Below are positions 26,506 through 34,089 of a DNA stretch of 56,939 nucleotides, in pieces; the stretch's first letter is position 1, and every line of letters begins with the position of its first letter. The notes under the pieces were generated by a model, which ran no database searches, had not been told where the DNA came from, and saw only the letters and a program-made list of their open reading frames with translations. The stretch is taken from contig JANYIZ010000132.1 of assembly GCA_025408445.1 (NCBI GenBank), positions 1 to 56,939 on the forward strand. Reading direction: 5' to 3'. The position numbers and the translations under genes are program-made. The DNA is from Frigoribacterium sp. Its GTDB lineage: Bacteria; Actinomycetota; Actinomycetes; Actinomycetales; Microbacteriaceae.

Positions 26506-26964
26506 TCACGGCTTCCAGACCATGAGCACCACGACCGCCACGAGAAGCAGGCTGGCCGTGCCGGATCCTCCGGCGATGGCACCGTAGCCGTCGGGCGACG
26601 AGGTGGTGCCCGTGCCGTCCGCACCGGTCGACGCCTTGACGCCAGCGGCCGCTCGTTTCATGGCTGGCACCGTCACGAACAGGTTGACGGCGAGGGCGAC
26701 TACGTACAGGATTATCGACCACACGATCCACCCCGACACGAGGGACCAATGTTCTTTCGGGTCGCTCATGCCGAGCACGGCGAAGCCGAACAGGAGGACA
26801 ATGAGTGAGAGCAGCGAGAAAGTGGATGTCGCCTTGGCTAGCGCGAGCACCTGGGCGCCATTGCGAGCCCGCGCAGCCCGCATTGCGGTCATCGGCAGAA
26901 TCGCCATCGGACCAACGATGAAAACGGCCGCGACCACGTGCAAAACGGCGAATAGGGTATCCAT
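26506..26964 (-). CDS. DUF2269 family integral membrane protein
   Basis: A 152-residue protein with four hydrophobic segments (LFAVLHVVAAVFIVGPMAIL, SLLSLIVLLFGFAVLG, IVWSIILYVVALAVNLFV, TASLLLVAVVVLMVW), matching the DUF2269 pattern. An early His and a segment spacing reminiscent of small heme or quinone membrane proteins are seen, but no function is established. Its start codon lies 76 bp inside the 3' end of the USP gene upstream, so it is probably translated in coupling with it and may share its promoter and the DosR-like site. Confidence 0.8.
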   Translation of the reverse strand: MDTLFAVLHVVAAVFIVGPMAILPMTAMRAARARNGAQVLALAKATSTFSLLSLIVLLFGFAVLGMSDPKEHWSLVSGWIVWSIILYVVALAVNLFVTVPAMKRAAAGVKASTGADGTGTTSSPDGYGAIAGGSGTASLLLVAVVVLMVWKP

Positions 26965-27374
26965 GATGACCTCTCGTAAGCGTAATCAGTCGGGGAGTGC
27001 CGCGCCCCGGCGGGCGCGAGCTGCAGAGGCACGGTTGCGCTAAATACGCCGGAGAGCACGCTGCTCCCGTGCGACCCGATGACAACGAGATCCGCCGCGA
27101 CAGATTCCCGGGCCAACACGTCGACGGCCTTTCCTCTCAGCAGCACCATCTCGATTTTCGACCGGGGAGCAAGTTCGCCGAACCGGCCAGCGGCATGACC
27201 GAGCGCTCTCACCGCCTCGAGTCGTTGTGACGACTCGGTCACTGGCACGGCAGATTCGTCGATCGTCATGAGGCGAACATTCAGGTCGGTATTCGCCGCG
27301 CGGGAGATGGTCCACTCGAGTGCTGCGGCACTGGCGACTCCGCCGTCGATGGCGAGAACGATTCTCTCGGGCAT
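26889..27374 (-). CDS. Universal stress protein (UspA fold), abnormal C-terminus
   Basis: A 161-residue UspA-like protein starting MPERIVLAIDGGVASAAALE with the first strand and nucleotide-binding Asp, and reaching LVVIGSHGSSVLSGVFSATV near residue 108. That is close to the ATP motif GxxGx9G(S/T), but the third Gly is Ala. A normal USP would end about 15 residues later with a hydrophobic strand such as CPVVVVP. Here the frame continues with 45 unrelated residues antisense-like in composition and overlaps the DUF2269 gene by 76 bp. The last strand is missing, so it is either a frameshifted or a naturally variant USP. A DosR-like site lies about 80-100 bp upstream. Confidence 0.75.
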   Translation of the reverse strand: MPERIVLAIDGGVASAAALEWTISRAANTDLNVRLMTIDESAVPVTESSQRLEAVRALGHAAGRFGELAPRSKIEMVLLRGKAVDVLARESVAADLVVIGSHGSSVLSGVFSATVPLQLAPAGARHSPTDYAYERSSWIPYSPFCTWSRPFSSLVRWRFCR

Positions 27375-27454
27375 TGCCGGCGTCCTCTCCGTCTGCGAGT
27401 GCCTGCTCGAACAGCGGGTGCGCTTACTCAGAATGCCGAATTCGAACCGCACTC

Positions 27455-27474
27455 CCCGGGACCAAAGACCCTCC
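27455..27474 (-). promoter_or_regulatory. DosR-box-like site upstream of the USP gene
   Basis: Core GGGACCAAAGACCC (27458-27471) matches 12 of 14 positions of the DosR core GGGACTWWAGTCCC; over the full 20-bp consensus the match is about 13. It lies 84 bp before the USP start and overlaps the end of the marR-like gene. The weakest of the three USP-linked sites. Confidence 0.4.
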
Positions 27475-27935
27475 TAGAAAACCGAAGAGTCCAGAGGTAC
27501 GAGCTCCTCAGCCGCCGACCGCAGCAGGGTGGAACAGCCCTGGAGGTCTGCCTCCGTCACGTCTTTCGTCACGACCGCCAAGGCCGCATCGAATTCGCGG
27601 TAGATCTGCTTCATGACCTCATCGCCCGACGGCGTGAGTTCGAGAAGAAGGCTGCGTCGGTCGTTCGGATGGTCAACGCGACGCATCAGCGCGGCGTCGA
27701 CTAGGCGAGTTGAGATCGCGGTGACAGCGCCGGTCGTCATTTGCATGGAGTCGGCCAGCTCCTTTGGCGTGATACTCCCGGCTTCCGCCACCCGCGACAG
27801 GGCACGCAGTTCGCTTCCGGTGACACCGGCTTCCTTCGCGATTCGGTGACGGTTGCTGTCCAGCGCTCGCATGAAGATGAGAGCTGCAGCAGGAAACCCG
27901 CCGAGAGAGTGGGCTGAGCCAAATTTCTCGTACAT
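27474..27935 (-). CDS. MarR-family transcriptional regulator
   Basis: A 153-residue winged-helix protein. The DNA-binding region is clear: GVTGSELRALSRVAEAGS, then ITPKELADSMQMTTGAVTAI (recognition helix, residues about 57-76) and the wing with the family's DxRRS motif in RRVDHPNDRRSLLLELTPSG near 88-106. Dimerisation helices lie at both ends. MarR proteins repress genes for efflux or stress and are released by small ligands or oxidation; one Cys (CSTLL) is present near the C-terminus. ATG at 27935 has AAGGGG close upstream. It probably controls itself and possibly the downstream USP; the target and ligand are unknown. Confidence 0.88.
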   Translation of the reverse strand: MYEKFGSAHSLGGFPAAALIFMRALDSNRHRIAKEAGVTGSELRALSRVAEAGSITPKELADSMQMTTGAVTAISTRLVDAALMRRVDHPNDRRSLLLELTPSGDEVMKQIYREFDAALAVVTKDVTEADLQGCSTLLRSAAEELVPLDSSVF

Positions 27936-27969
27936 AAAACCCCTTCATCCAGTCGAATAGGAACCGCAG

Positions 27970-27995
27970 GATCGACTCGTTCCAATGACTCGATC
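27970..27995. promoter_or_regulatory. Imperfect dyad, possible MarR operator
   Basis: GATCGACTC and GACTCGATC are inverted arms with one mismatch and an 8-base centre, 35-60 bp upstream of the marR-like start codon. The position and size suit MarR-family autoregulation. Confidence 0.3.
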
Positions 27996-28366
27996 ATCAC
28001 GGTCTATTTCTTCACACCCTCGATGGCATCCCTTCGAGATATTCGACCGGCGCTGGATCGCTCCCACCACCGACCGACACTTCAACAATACGACCGAGTC
28101 ATAACTGATGCTCCCATCGCACCACCCCCAGCGCATCATCCGTAGTGAGGGTATCGAAACTGTGAAAGGTGCGAACGAGCGGACCGAGCCCGACCGGACA
28201 CGGCGACCGCCGATGTTCGGGATTTTTGGAGGACGAGGGCGGATCTCGGGGACTATCCCGACGACAGCCACTCGCGCGGCCCGTGGCGCTCCCGAAATAC
28301 GAGTCGAGGTGTTCAGGCACCCGCGGACGCCCTTCCTTGGCAAGTAGGACAAGCGAAGGTGTTCCC
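27996..28366. other. Gap without a recognised gene
   Basis: About 370 bp between the end of the apbE-like gene and the marR-like promoter region. Short open frames on both strands lack ribosome-binding sites and family resemblance. I see nothing to annotate apart from the operator candidate at its left edge. Confidence 0.5.
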
Positions 28367-29116
28367 TCAGCCCGTGGCCAGTGCGGCGGAAAGCCCCGGG
28401 GTCGCTGTCATCGCGCCGTCCCGTGCCACGGTGAGCACGTCGACAGACCAGCGCCCGACGATAGTCGCGAGCGTACTCGGCCCGCCCGCGATGATTGCAG
28501 TGGCGAGCACATCCGCCGTCTCGATGTCGTCGGCAACGACGGTCGCCTGCACATAGGTGCGATCGAGCGCGCTGGCGGACCAGATGTGATCTCCGCGCTC
28601 GGCGCTTCCCGAGGTGGCAACCGCGTGACGTGAGCCGGTCAGGGAGATCGCGAAGAGGAGAGCGGAACGGTCGGCAGGGTCCACCACACCGACGCGCCAG
28701 GCCGCCCCGTCTGGCTGGTAGCCGGCGGAAAGCACGTCCCCGCCGACATTGAGGCACCAGTCTAAGAACCCGCCGCGGAACAACTCGTCTGCCGCGGCCT
28801 GCATGGCGAGCGCCTTCACGGTGCCATTGAGATCGACCGTGCCATCCGGACGATGTGGCGTGAATGCTCCGCCGGTCTCGTCCCGCCAGCGCAGGGATGC
28901 CGCGTATGACGACCTCAGCTCCTCGCTCGAGGCGGTGAGCGCGAGCTCTCCCCGCGCGACCAGTGAAAGCTCCGAGTCCGGGCGGTAGAGGCTGAACCGC
29001 TCGTCGAAGTCCGCGAAGCACTGAATGACCGCCTCGACCGCATCCGCTGCGCCCTTCCCCTCCGGAAGCGTGAGGGACACGACGGTGCCCATGGCCTCGA
29101 AAACATGGGGCGTCAC
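28367..29116 (-). CDS. apbE: FAD:protein FMN transferase (ApbE)
   Basis: A protein of about 249 residues of the ApbE family, which attaches FMN covalently to a Ser or Thr of target proteins using FAD and Mg2+. Visible features are FEAMGTVVSLTLP at the N-terminus, the FDERFSLYRPDSEL block, the DLNGTVKALAMQAAAD segment near 120, NVGGDVLSAG near 145 and TSGSAERGDHIWS near 190. There is no lipobox, so the enzyme is shorter than secreted E. coli ApbE and may act in the cytoplasm or be exported in another way. The GTG at 29116 lies 4 bp after the stop of the FMN-binding protein gene, its likely substrate, giving a tight operon. Confidence 0.88.
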   Translation of the reverse strand: MTPHVFEAMGTVVSLTLPEGKGAADAVEAVIQCFADFDERFSLYRPDSELSLVARGELALTASSEELRSSYAASLRWRDETGGAFTPHRPDGTVDLNGTVKALAMQAAADELFRGGFLDWCLNVGGDVLSAGYQPDGAAWRVGVVDPADRSALLFAISLTGSRHAVATSGSAERGDHIWSASALDRTYVQATVVADDIETADVLATAIIAGGPSTLATIVGRWSVDVLTVARDGAMTATPGLSAALATG

Positions 29117-29120
29117 GGTG

Positions 29121-29624
29121 TCAGATACCCGCCTGGTCCAGTGCGGACTGTAGCGAGGAGAGGTAGGCGTCACTCGTGTAGGTCGCGCCGCCCACGGTCG
29201 ACACCCGGGCGGACTGGGAGCTGAGCACCTCCGACCGGAGAATGGGGGCGGCGCTGTTGCTGATCTGCACCGACCTGCCGCCGTCGTCGGTGAGATGAAG
29301 GGCCTTCACATCGGTGATTTTGCCGTTCGCCACCACGACCTGCACCTGCACGCTTCCGTACTGGGTACTCACACTGTTACCAGTGAAGGTTCCACCGGGC
29401 GCCGCAGGTGCCGCGGGCGCTGCTGGTGCGGTTGGCGCCGCCGGCGCTGCAGATACAGAGGGTGTTGGCGCGGGGCTGGTAGCCCGTGCAGTGGCCGCGC
29501 TGTTGCTACCGGCCGTACCCGAAGACGAGTGCACCGCCGTGATGGCGGCGGAGCCGGCCTGCCAGCCAACGATGAGGATGGCGACGGAGGCGAAGATGCC
29601 GCTGAGTGTTGCGCGCGTTCTCAC
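29121..29624 (-). CDS. Membrane-anchored FMN-binding protein, ApbE substrate
   Basis: A 167-residue exported protein. Residues 8-30 are a signal anchor (LSGIFASVAILIVGWQAGSA). Residues 35-80 form an Ala/Pro/Ser/Thr-rich linker with AAPAAPTAPAAPAAP repeats, like cell-wall-spanning spacers. Residues 82-167 are an FMN_bind domain (VQVQVVVANGKITDVKALHL). The motif GGATYTS near residue 148 corresponds to the flavinylation consensus SGATxT of NqrC/RnfG-type proteins, the last Thr being the expected FMN acceptor. It should carry electrons on the outer face, passed from the ferric-reductase-like protein encoded just upstream, with which it shares a 4-base GTGA overlap. Confidence 0.88.
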   Translation of the reverse strand: MRTRATLSGIFASVAILIVGWQAGSAAITAVHSSSGTAGSNSAATARATSPAPTPSVSAAPAAPTAPAAPAAPAAPGGTFTGNSVSTQYGSVQVQVVVANGKITDVKALHLTDDGGRSVQISNSAAPILRSEVLSSQSARVSTVGGATYTSDAYLSSLQSALDQAGI

Positions 29625-31042
29625 CAGTCAAACCTTTCTGTGTGGAGCTGATGCTCGGGGATTCCGGCTCGGCGCGCGTCGATCTCCACGAGGTCGAGCC
29701 ATGCGGTCGGGCCGCAGATGTAGAGGTCAGAGACCTTCAAATCGGGGAAAACACTCCGCAGTGTGACGCCGCGGGAAGAATCGGCCTGCGGCATCCAGCC
29801 CGGTCCGGTGAGTGCACGCTTGCCAACCATCGTGTACACGCGGGCTCCCTTTTTGCGGGCGAGATCTGCGATTTCGTCCCAGAGGTAGGTTTCCTCTCCG
29901 GTCGAGGCGCGAAGCAGAATCGTGGTCTCCCCGGGTTGCACCCGGGAGTCTTCGAGAAACGCGCGCACCGGAGTGATCCCGATGCCGGCCACGACGATGG
30001 CGAGTTTGGGGGCGGTTCGGCCTGCATCCGTAAACATGCCGTATGGACCCTCGAACGATACCCGGGTGCCCGGGCGAACCGCACTGATTGCACTGCTACC
30101 GGTGCCGAGGTCACGCACTGTGATTCGGGCGGTAGTCCCGGTCGGCACTGAAGAAAGCGAGATGGGGTGCGAATGCCACCAGGTGCGCCCGGTCCAAAAC
30201 CGCCAAACGAAAAACTGGCCGCCGGCGGATTCGAGCGAGCGAAGGTTACGACCGGAGAAGTGGATCGACACCACGCCGGGCGCGACGCTCTCAACCCGAT
30301 CGACCCGCAGGCGATGGCGGATGGTCGAGACCACCGGCTCGACGAATCGGTAGGTGGCAATGGACCCGAATGCAAGCACGTAGAGAGCGATCCAGTAGAC
30401 CCGCTCGACGCTCCCGTTCGAGAGGATGCCTCCCACGCTCAGCTGGTGGGGAACGGCCACGAGAACCGCCGCATAGCTGAGCAGGTGCACGAGGTGCCAC
30501 CCCTCGTAGCTGAACCGGCGACGCACCGCCACCAGGGAGGTGATGACCACGACAACCAGCAGGCCGAGCCCGATGAAGGCCAACGGCATATCGGGAATGG
30601 CAAGGAGCGGGCCGATCTCGGCGAACGGGTTGATGCCGGAGCTCAGGCCATATCCGGTGAGGAGAAGAATGGCATGACCGATGAGCAGGTAGAGGGCGGG
30701 CTTACCAAGCGAACGGTGCACGGCGATGGCTCGGTCGTGCCCGACCGTGCGGTCGATGATCGGGATCCGGGCGGCGAGCACGATCATCACCAGGATGAAG
30801 TCCGTCCCGATGAGGCCGGCGATGATCCCCGTGCTCGTGACCGCATCCGCAATGGTGCTGAATTTTGAGGCACCGCCGGTGGCGAGAAAGAGCGCGGCGG
30901 CGGCCGCCCCTGAGGCCCACAGGGAGGTGACCAGGATGTCTGCGATGCGGGCACGGCGGCGGTACTGCTTACGCCGATCCGGAGCAGCCGCTCGCGACCG
31001 CCCCGAAATGACCGGAGGTCGGGAGGTGGTGTTCGCTGACAT
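29621..31042 (-). CDS. Ferric-reductase-like transmembrane flavoprotein
   Basis: A 473-residue protein. Residues 35-235 hold about six membrane segments with His pairs suited to heme ligation (AVHRSLGKPALYLLIGHAIL and EGWHLVHLLSYAAVLVAVPH), as in the ferric reductase transmembrane domain. Residues 250-473 are a ferredoxin-NADP reductase type module: FAD site in WWHSHPISLSSVP near 315, GPYGMF, NAD(P)-binding VVAGIGITPVRAFLED near 370 and LYICGPTAWLDL near 445. It would move electrons from cytoplasmic NAD(P)H across the membrane. Start ATG 31042 was chosen because upstream residues lack family character. The next gene overlaps by 4 bases, and a two-component system precedes it. Confidence 0.88.
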   Translation of the reverse strand: MSANTTSRPPVISGRSRAAAPDRRKQYRRRARIADILVTSLWASGAAAAALFLATGGASKFSTIADAVTSTGIIAGLIGTDFILVMIVLAARIPIIDRTVGHDRAIAVHRSLGKPALYLLIGHAILLLTGYGLSSGINPFAEIGPLLAIPDMPLAFIGLGLLVVVVITSLVAVRRRFSYEGWHLVHLLSYAAVLVAVPHQLSVGGILSNGSVERVYWIALYVLAFGSIATYRFVEPVVSTIRHRLRVDRVESVAPGVVSIHFSGRNLRSLESAGGQFFVWRFWTGRTWWHSHPISLSSVPTGTTARITVRDLGTGSSAISAVRPGTRVSFEGPYGMFTDAGRTAPKLAIVVAGIGITPVRAFLEDSRVQPGETTILLRASTGEETYLWDEIADLARKKGARVYTMVGKRALTGPGWMPQADSSRGVTLRSVFPDLKVSDLYICGPTAWLDLVEIDARRAGIPEHQLHTERFDW

Positions 31043-31107
31043 GACTACAGCCTCTGGGAACTTTCTATGGTCTTGCCGTGAAGGAGACACCCCGCCCGCG
31101 TGAGTTC

Positions 31108-32466
31108 TCACATCTTTGGGATCGACACCGTCGCAACCAGCCCGCCGCCCGTGTTCTGCACCTGCACAGTGCCATTCGCGGCGAGCGTGATCGCTCGCAC
31201 GAGGGCGAGGCCGAGACCGCTTCCCCCGGTGCTCGCCGTTCGCGAATTGTCGGCACGGGAGAACCGGTCGAAAGCGTGCGGCAGGAACGTCTCATCCATT
31301 CCCGGGCCCGAATCGGTGACCCGAAGCACGATCTTTCCGGGCTCCTCCGTGAGGTCGGCATCCACCGATCCACCCGGCGAAATCACCGCCACGCTGTTGG
31401 CGAGCAGGTTATCGGCGAGCCGCGCGAAATTCTCCCCGCTGATCGCAAAGCGCGCTCGGTCATCGACCGGGGAGACGAGCGAGACGGTGAAGCCGACCTC
31501 CGCATCGTTCGCGAGCCCGATCAGGCGAGCCCGGTCGATGCAGCCCATAAGCTCGGAGACCAGGTCATCGGCGGAGCACGGCCGGACCGGCACTGCTTGC
31601 GCATCAAGACGTGAGAGTTCGAGAAGATTGGTCGCGAGCGACGAGAGCCTGGCTACCGAGCGCTCTGCCGCGATCACCTGAGCGGCGAGTGCTGCAGCAT
31701 CGTCGAAGTCGTCGTGGGCGAGCTCGAGCTGGGTCTTGAGCGCGGAGAGCGGCGTGCGCAGCTCGTGGGCGGCATCCGACACCACCTGCTTCTCCCGTGC
31801 GCTCGAGGCGCGAACCCGACCGAGAAAAGCGTTGAGCGTCATGGCGAGCTCCGAGAGTTCGTCCTTCGCCCGGGCGACCGGGAGCACCGAGGTCGGATCC
31901 ATTCCCAGGGACTCGGCCTTCTGGCGCATGCGTCGTACCGGTCTCAATGCGGCCGAGGCGAGCAACCAGGAGGCGAATCCGAACGCGACGAGCAACACGA
32001 TTCCTCCGAGGACGAACGCGATGTCAAGACTCCGCATCGCCAACAGGCTCGATGCGGTGCTGCGGGCGGCCCACAGCGACCACTCGCCGGTGGTGGTCTT
32101 GACAAGCCTGCCGACCACGACGAACGCGGTCCCGTCCTCACCAGAGCTGAAAGTTTCGTTGCGGCCGTCACGATGCTCGACGACTCGGTGGATGTGGCGG
32201 GGCAGAGTGTCGAGCTTCACCTGGCCGCTGGGGTCACGAATTGAGACGAGCAGGCCCTTGCCGGAGTCATCCACGAGTCCCGAAGGATTCGCGACGACCT
32301 CTAACGCGTAGGAGTCCAGGTCGGCCCGAGCGAGAGTGGCGTCGGCGGCTAAGAGAATCGAGACGACCTGGGCGTGTGCCGCCATCATCGCGATGGCGAA
32401 GATCACCGCAGCGACGAGAACACTGCCGATCGTGATCCGGGCACGGATGGTGAGTCGCCCGAGCAT
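31108..32466 (-). CDS. Two-component sensor histidine kinase
   Basis: A 452-residue membrane kinase. Segments near 12-35 and 160-185 flank a sensor domain of about 125 residues outside the membrane. A HAMP linker follows, then HisKA with the phospho-acceptor His in SDAAHELRTPLSALKTQLEL near 240, and HATPase_c with N-box LADNLLANSV, DSGPGMDE and GGSGLGLALVRAI. The start at 32466 lies 2 bp after the response regulator's stop codon. It presumably senses an envelope or metal-related signal and controls the flanking VIT1, reductase and FMN-binding genes; that link is inferred from gene order. Confidence 0.92.
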   Translation of the reverse strand: MLGRLTIRARITIGSVLVAAVIFAIAMMAAHAQVVSILLAADATLARADLDSYALEVVANPSGLVDDSGKGLLVSIRDPSGQVKLDTLPRHIHRVVEHRDGRNETFSSGEDGTAFVVVGRLVKTTTGEWSLWAARSTASSLLAMRSLDIAFVLGGIVLLVAFGFASWLLASAALRPVRRMRQKAESLGMDPTSVLPVARAKDELSELAMTLNAFLGRVRASSAREKQVVSDAAHELRTPLSALKTQLELAHDDFDDAAALAAQVIAAERSVARLSSLATNLLELSRLDAQAVPVRPCSADDLVSELMGCIDRARLIGLANDAEVGFTVSLVSPVDDRARFAISGENFARLADNLLANSVAVISPGGSVDADLTEEPGKIVLRVTDSGPGMDETFLPHAFDRFSRADNSRTASTGGSGLGLALVRAITLAANGTVQVQNTGGGLVATVSIPKM

Positions 32467-32468
32467 TG

Positions 32469-33197
32469 CTAGGCCGCGTCGGCGACGAGGCAATAGCCCG
32501 AGCCGCGCACTGTCACGATTCTCACACCCGCATCCACCGGATCGAGCTTACGGCGCACGTAGCGCACGTACTGGTCCACGATCGTCGGATCGATGTGACG
32601 GGTGGTGCCCCACACCTCGTGCAGGATATCGCTGCGGGAGACGGTCTCGCCCGACCGCGATACGAGATATCGCAGCAGCGAGAATTCCTTCGTACTGAGG
32701 GAAAGCGGCTTGTCCTGGACGGATGCGCGAACGCTCGCGGTGTCGAGGGCGAGCGTCCCGAGGCGCAATACGGGCTTGGGAGTGGAGGCCTCGCGGCGCA
32801 CCAGTGCGCGGATGCGGGCACTGAACTCGGCGAAGGCGAACGGTTTGGTGAGATAGTCATCCGCGCCAGAATCAAGACCGAAGACCCGATCCTCGACGGC
32901 ATCGCGCGCGGTGATGAGCAGAATCGGCAGCGTGCTACCGTGCTGCCGGAGGTGGCGGCAGACCTCGAAGCCGGTCATCTCTGGCATCATCACATCGATG
33001 GCCGCTGCGTCGAAGTCGGAATTGGCCACGGCGATGAGGGCATCCATACCGTTGGTCACCAGGGTGATGTCATAACCCTCGCCAGTGAGGCCCCGCGCGA
33101 TGAGCGATCCCATCGCGTCGTCATCCTCGACGACGAGGATGCGCGTGAGGCCGGGCCCCGCGACGCTAGACAATGCCGGTCGTGCCGAGAAGTGCAC
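32469..33197 (-). CDS. OmpR-family response regulator
   Basis: A 242-residue regulator with a receiver domain (ILVVEDDDAMGSL, phospho-acceptor Asp in AAIDVMMPEMTG near 67, conserved Lys in DDYLTKPFAF near 117) and a winged-helix DNA-binding domain (GETVSRSDILHEVWG, then VDQYVRYVRRKLD and GSGYCL). The ATG at 33197 lies inside the end of the VIT1-like gene; a TTG at 33173 that overlaps the VIT1 stop codon is an alternative and would put the receiver domain nearer the N-terminus. Paired with the kinase gene 2 bp downstream. Confidence 0.92.
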   Translation of the reverse strand: MHFSARPALSSVAGPGLTRILVVEDDDAMGSLIARGLTGEGYDITLVTNGMDALIAVANSDFDAAAIDVMMPEMTGFEVCRHLRQHGSTLPILLITARDAVEDRVFGLDSGADDYLTKPFAFAEFSARIRALVRREASTPKPVLRLGTLALDTASVRASVQDKPLSLSTKEFSLLRYLVSRSGETVSRSDILHEVWGTTRHIDPTIVDQYVRYVRRKLDPVDAGVRIVTVRGSGYCLVADAA

Positions 33198-33894
33198 CGA
33201 TCGTGAAGGTCGCGATGAGCGCGAGCGCGCCCCCGATCACGACTCGAGAGGCCGCGCGCACTCGGCCGGCGCCGCCGAGGTGGGCGCTGATCAGTCCGGT
33301 CGCGGCGAGCGCAAGAAGTACGACGACGAAGGTTACCGGCACCCGGAATTGCTCGGGGGGTAACAGGATCGCGAGCAGAGGCACGATTCCGCCGAGGAGA
33401 AAAGCGGCCGCGGAGGCGAACGTTGCATGCCAGGGACTGACCACGTCGTTCTGGTCGATGTTCAGCTCGATGGAGAGATGGGCGGCGAGCGCGTCGTGGG
33501 CGGTGAGCTCGGTCGCAACGGTGAGCGCGGTCTCCCGGCTGAGGCCCTTCGCCTGGTAGAGGCCGGCGAGTTCGGCGAGTTCCTCATCCGGCGTCTCCTC
33601 GAGTTCGCGGCGCTCTTTCTCGATGAGAGCATGTTCACTGTCCCGCTGGCCACTGACCGACACATACTCTCCGAGTGCCATCGAGATCATGCCTCCGACG
33701 AGGGCGGCAAGACCGGCCGTGAGGATGGGGGCGGTCGCAGTGGTGGCGCCCGCAACACCGACGCCGATTGCGGCCACCGAGACGATGCCGTCGTTGGCGC
33801 CGAGCACCCCGGCGCGCAGCCAGTTGAGCCTCTGGGCGACACCGCCCATGTGTGGTTCATTGGCCTGCTGGTTCGGGGCGATCTCGTAGGTCAT
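33166..33894 (-). CDS. VIT1/CCC1-family Fe(II)/Mn(II) transporter
   Basis: A 242-residue membrane protein of the VIT1/CCC1 family. The N-terminal signature RAGVLGANDGIVSVAAIGVG is followed by GGMISMALGEYVSVSGQRDS, a charged cytoplasmic metal-binding region (residues 95-150, Glu-rich ERRELEETPDEELAEL) and three further membrane segments. The family exports Fe2+ or Mn2+ from the cytosol, protecting against iron toxicity. Start ATG 33894 was chosen over an upstream alternative because it leaves the normal length. It overlaps the response regulator gene by up to 32 bp and probably heads a six-gene unit ending in apbE. Confidence 0.9.
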   Translation of the reverse strand: MTYEIAPNQQANEPHMGGVAQRLNWLRAGVLGANDGIVSVAAIGVGVAGATTATAPILTAGLAALVGGMISMALGEYVSVSGQRDSEHALIEKERRELEETPDEELAELAGLYQAKGLSRETALTVATELTAHDALAAHLSIELNIDQNDVVSPWHATFASAAAFLLGGIVPLLAILLPPEQFRVPVTFVVVLLALAATGLISAHLGGAGRVRAASRVVIGGALALIATFTIGALLGTTGIV

Positions 33895-34089
33895 GGTTCT
33901 ATAGAACTCCCTTTGCGGCGGGATTTCCACGAAGGACAGGCTCGCCTATTGCTGGGGATTTGCCGGTCTGTCCAGACGGAGTCGCACGAACCGGTAACGC
34001 ACGCCAGTCACGGAAACGGCAGGTTGAGCCTGTGATTTAATCAAGAAGCACTCTCCTCGCCGGACAGCGCGCATCGGATTGGAGCCGCG

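Noticed and set aside
26889-27374. A simple sequencing error at the USP C-terminus
   Set aside because: Neither shifted frame gives a standard final strand before a stop, so one base change does not fully repair it. It is kept as an unusual end rather than called a frameshift.
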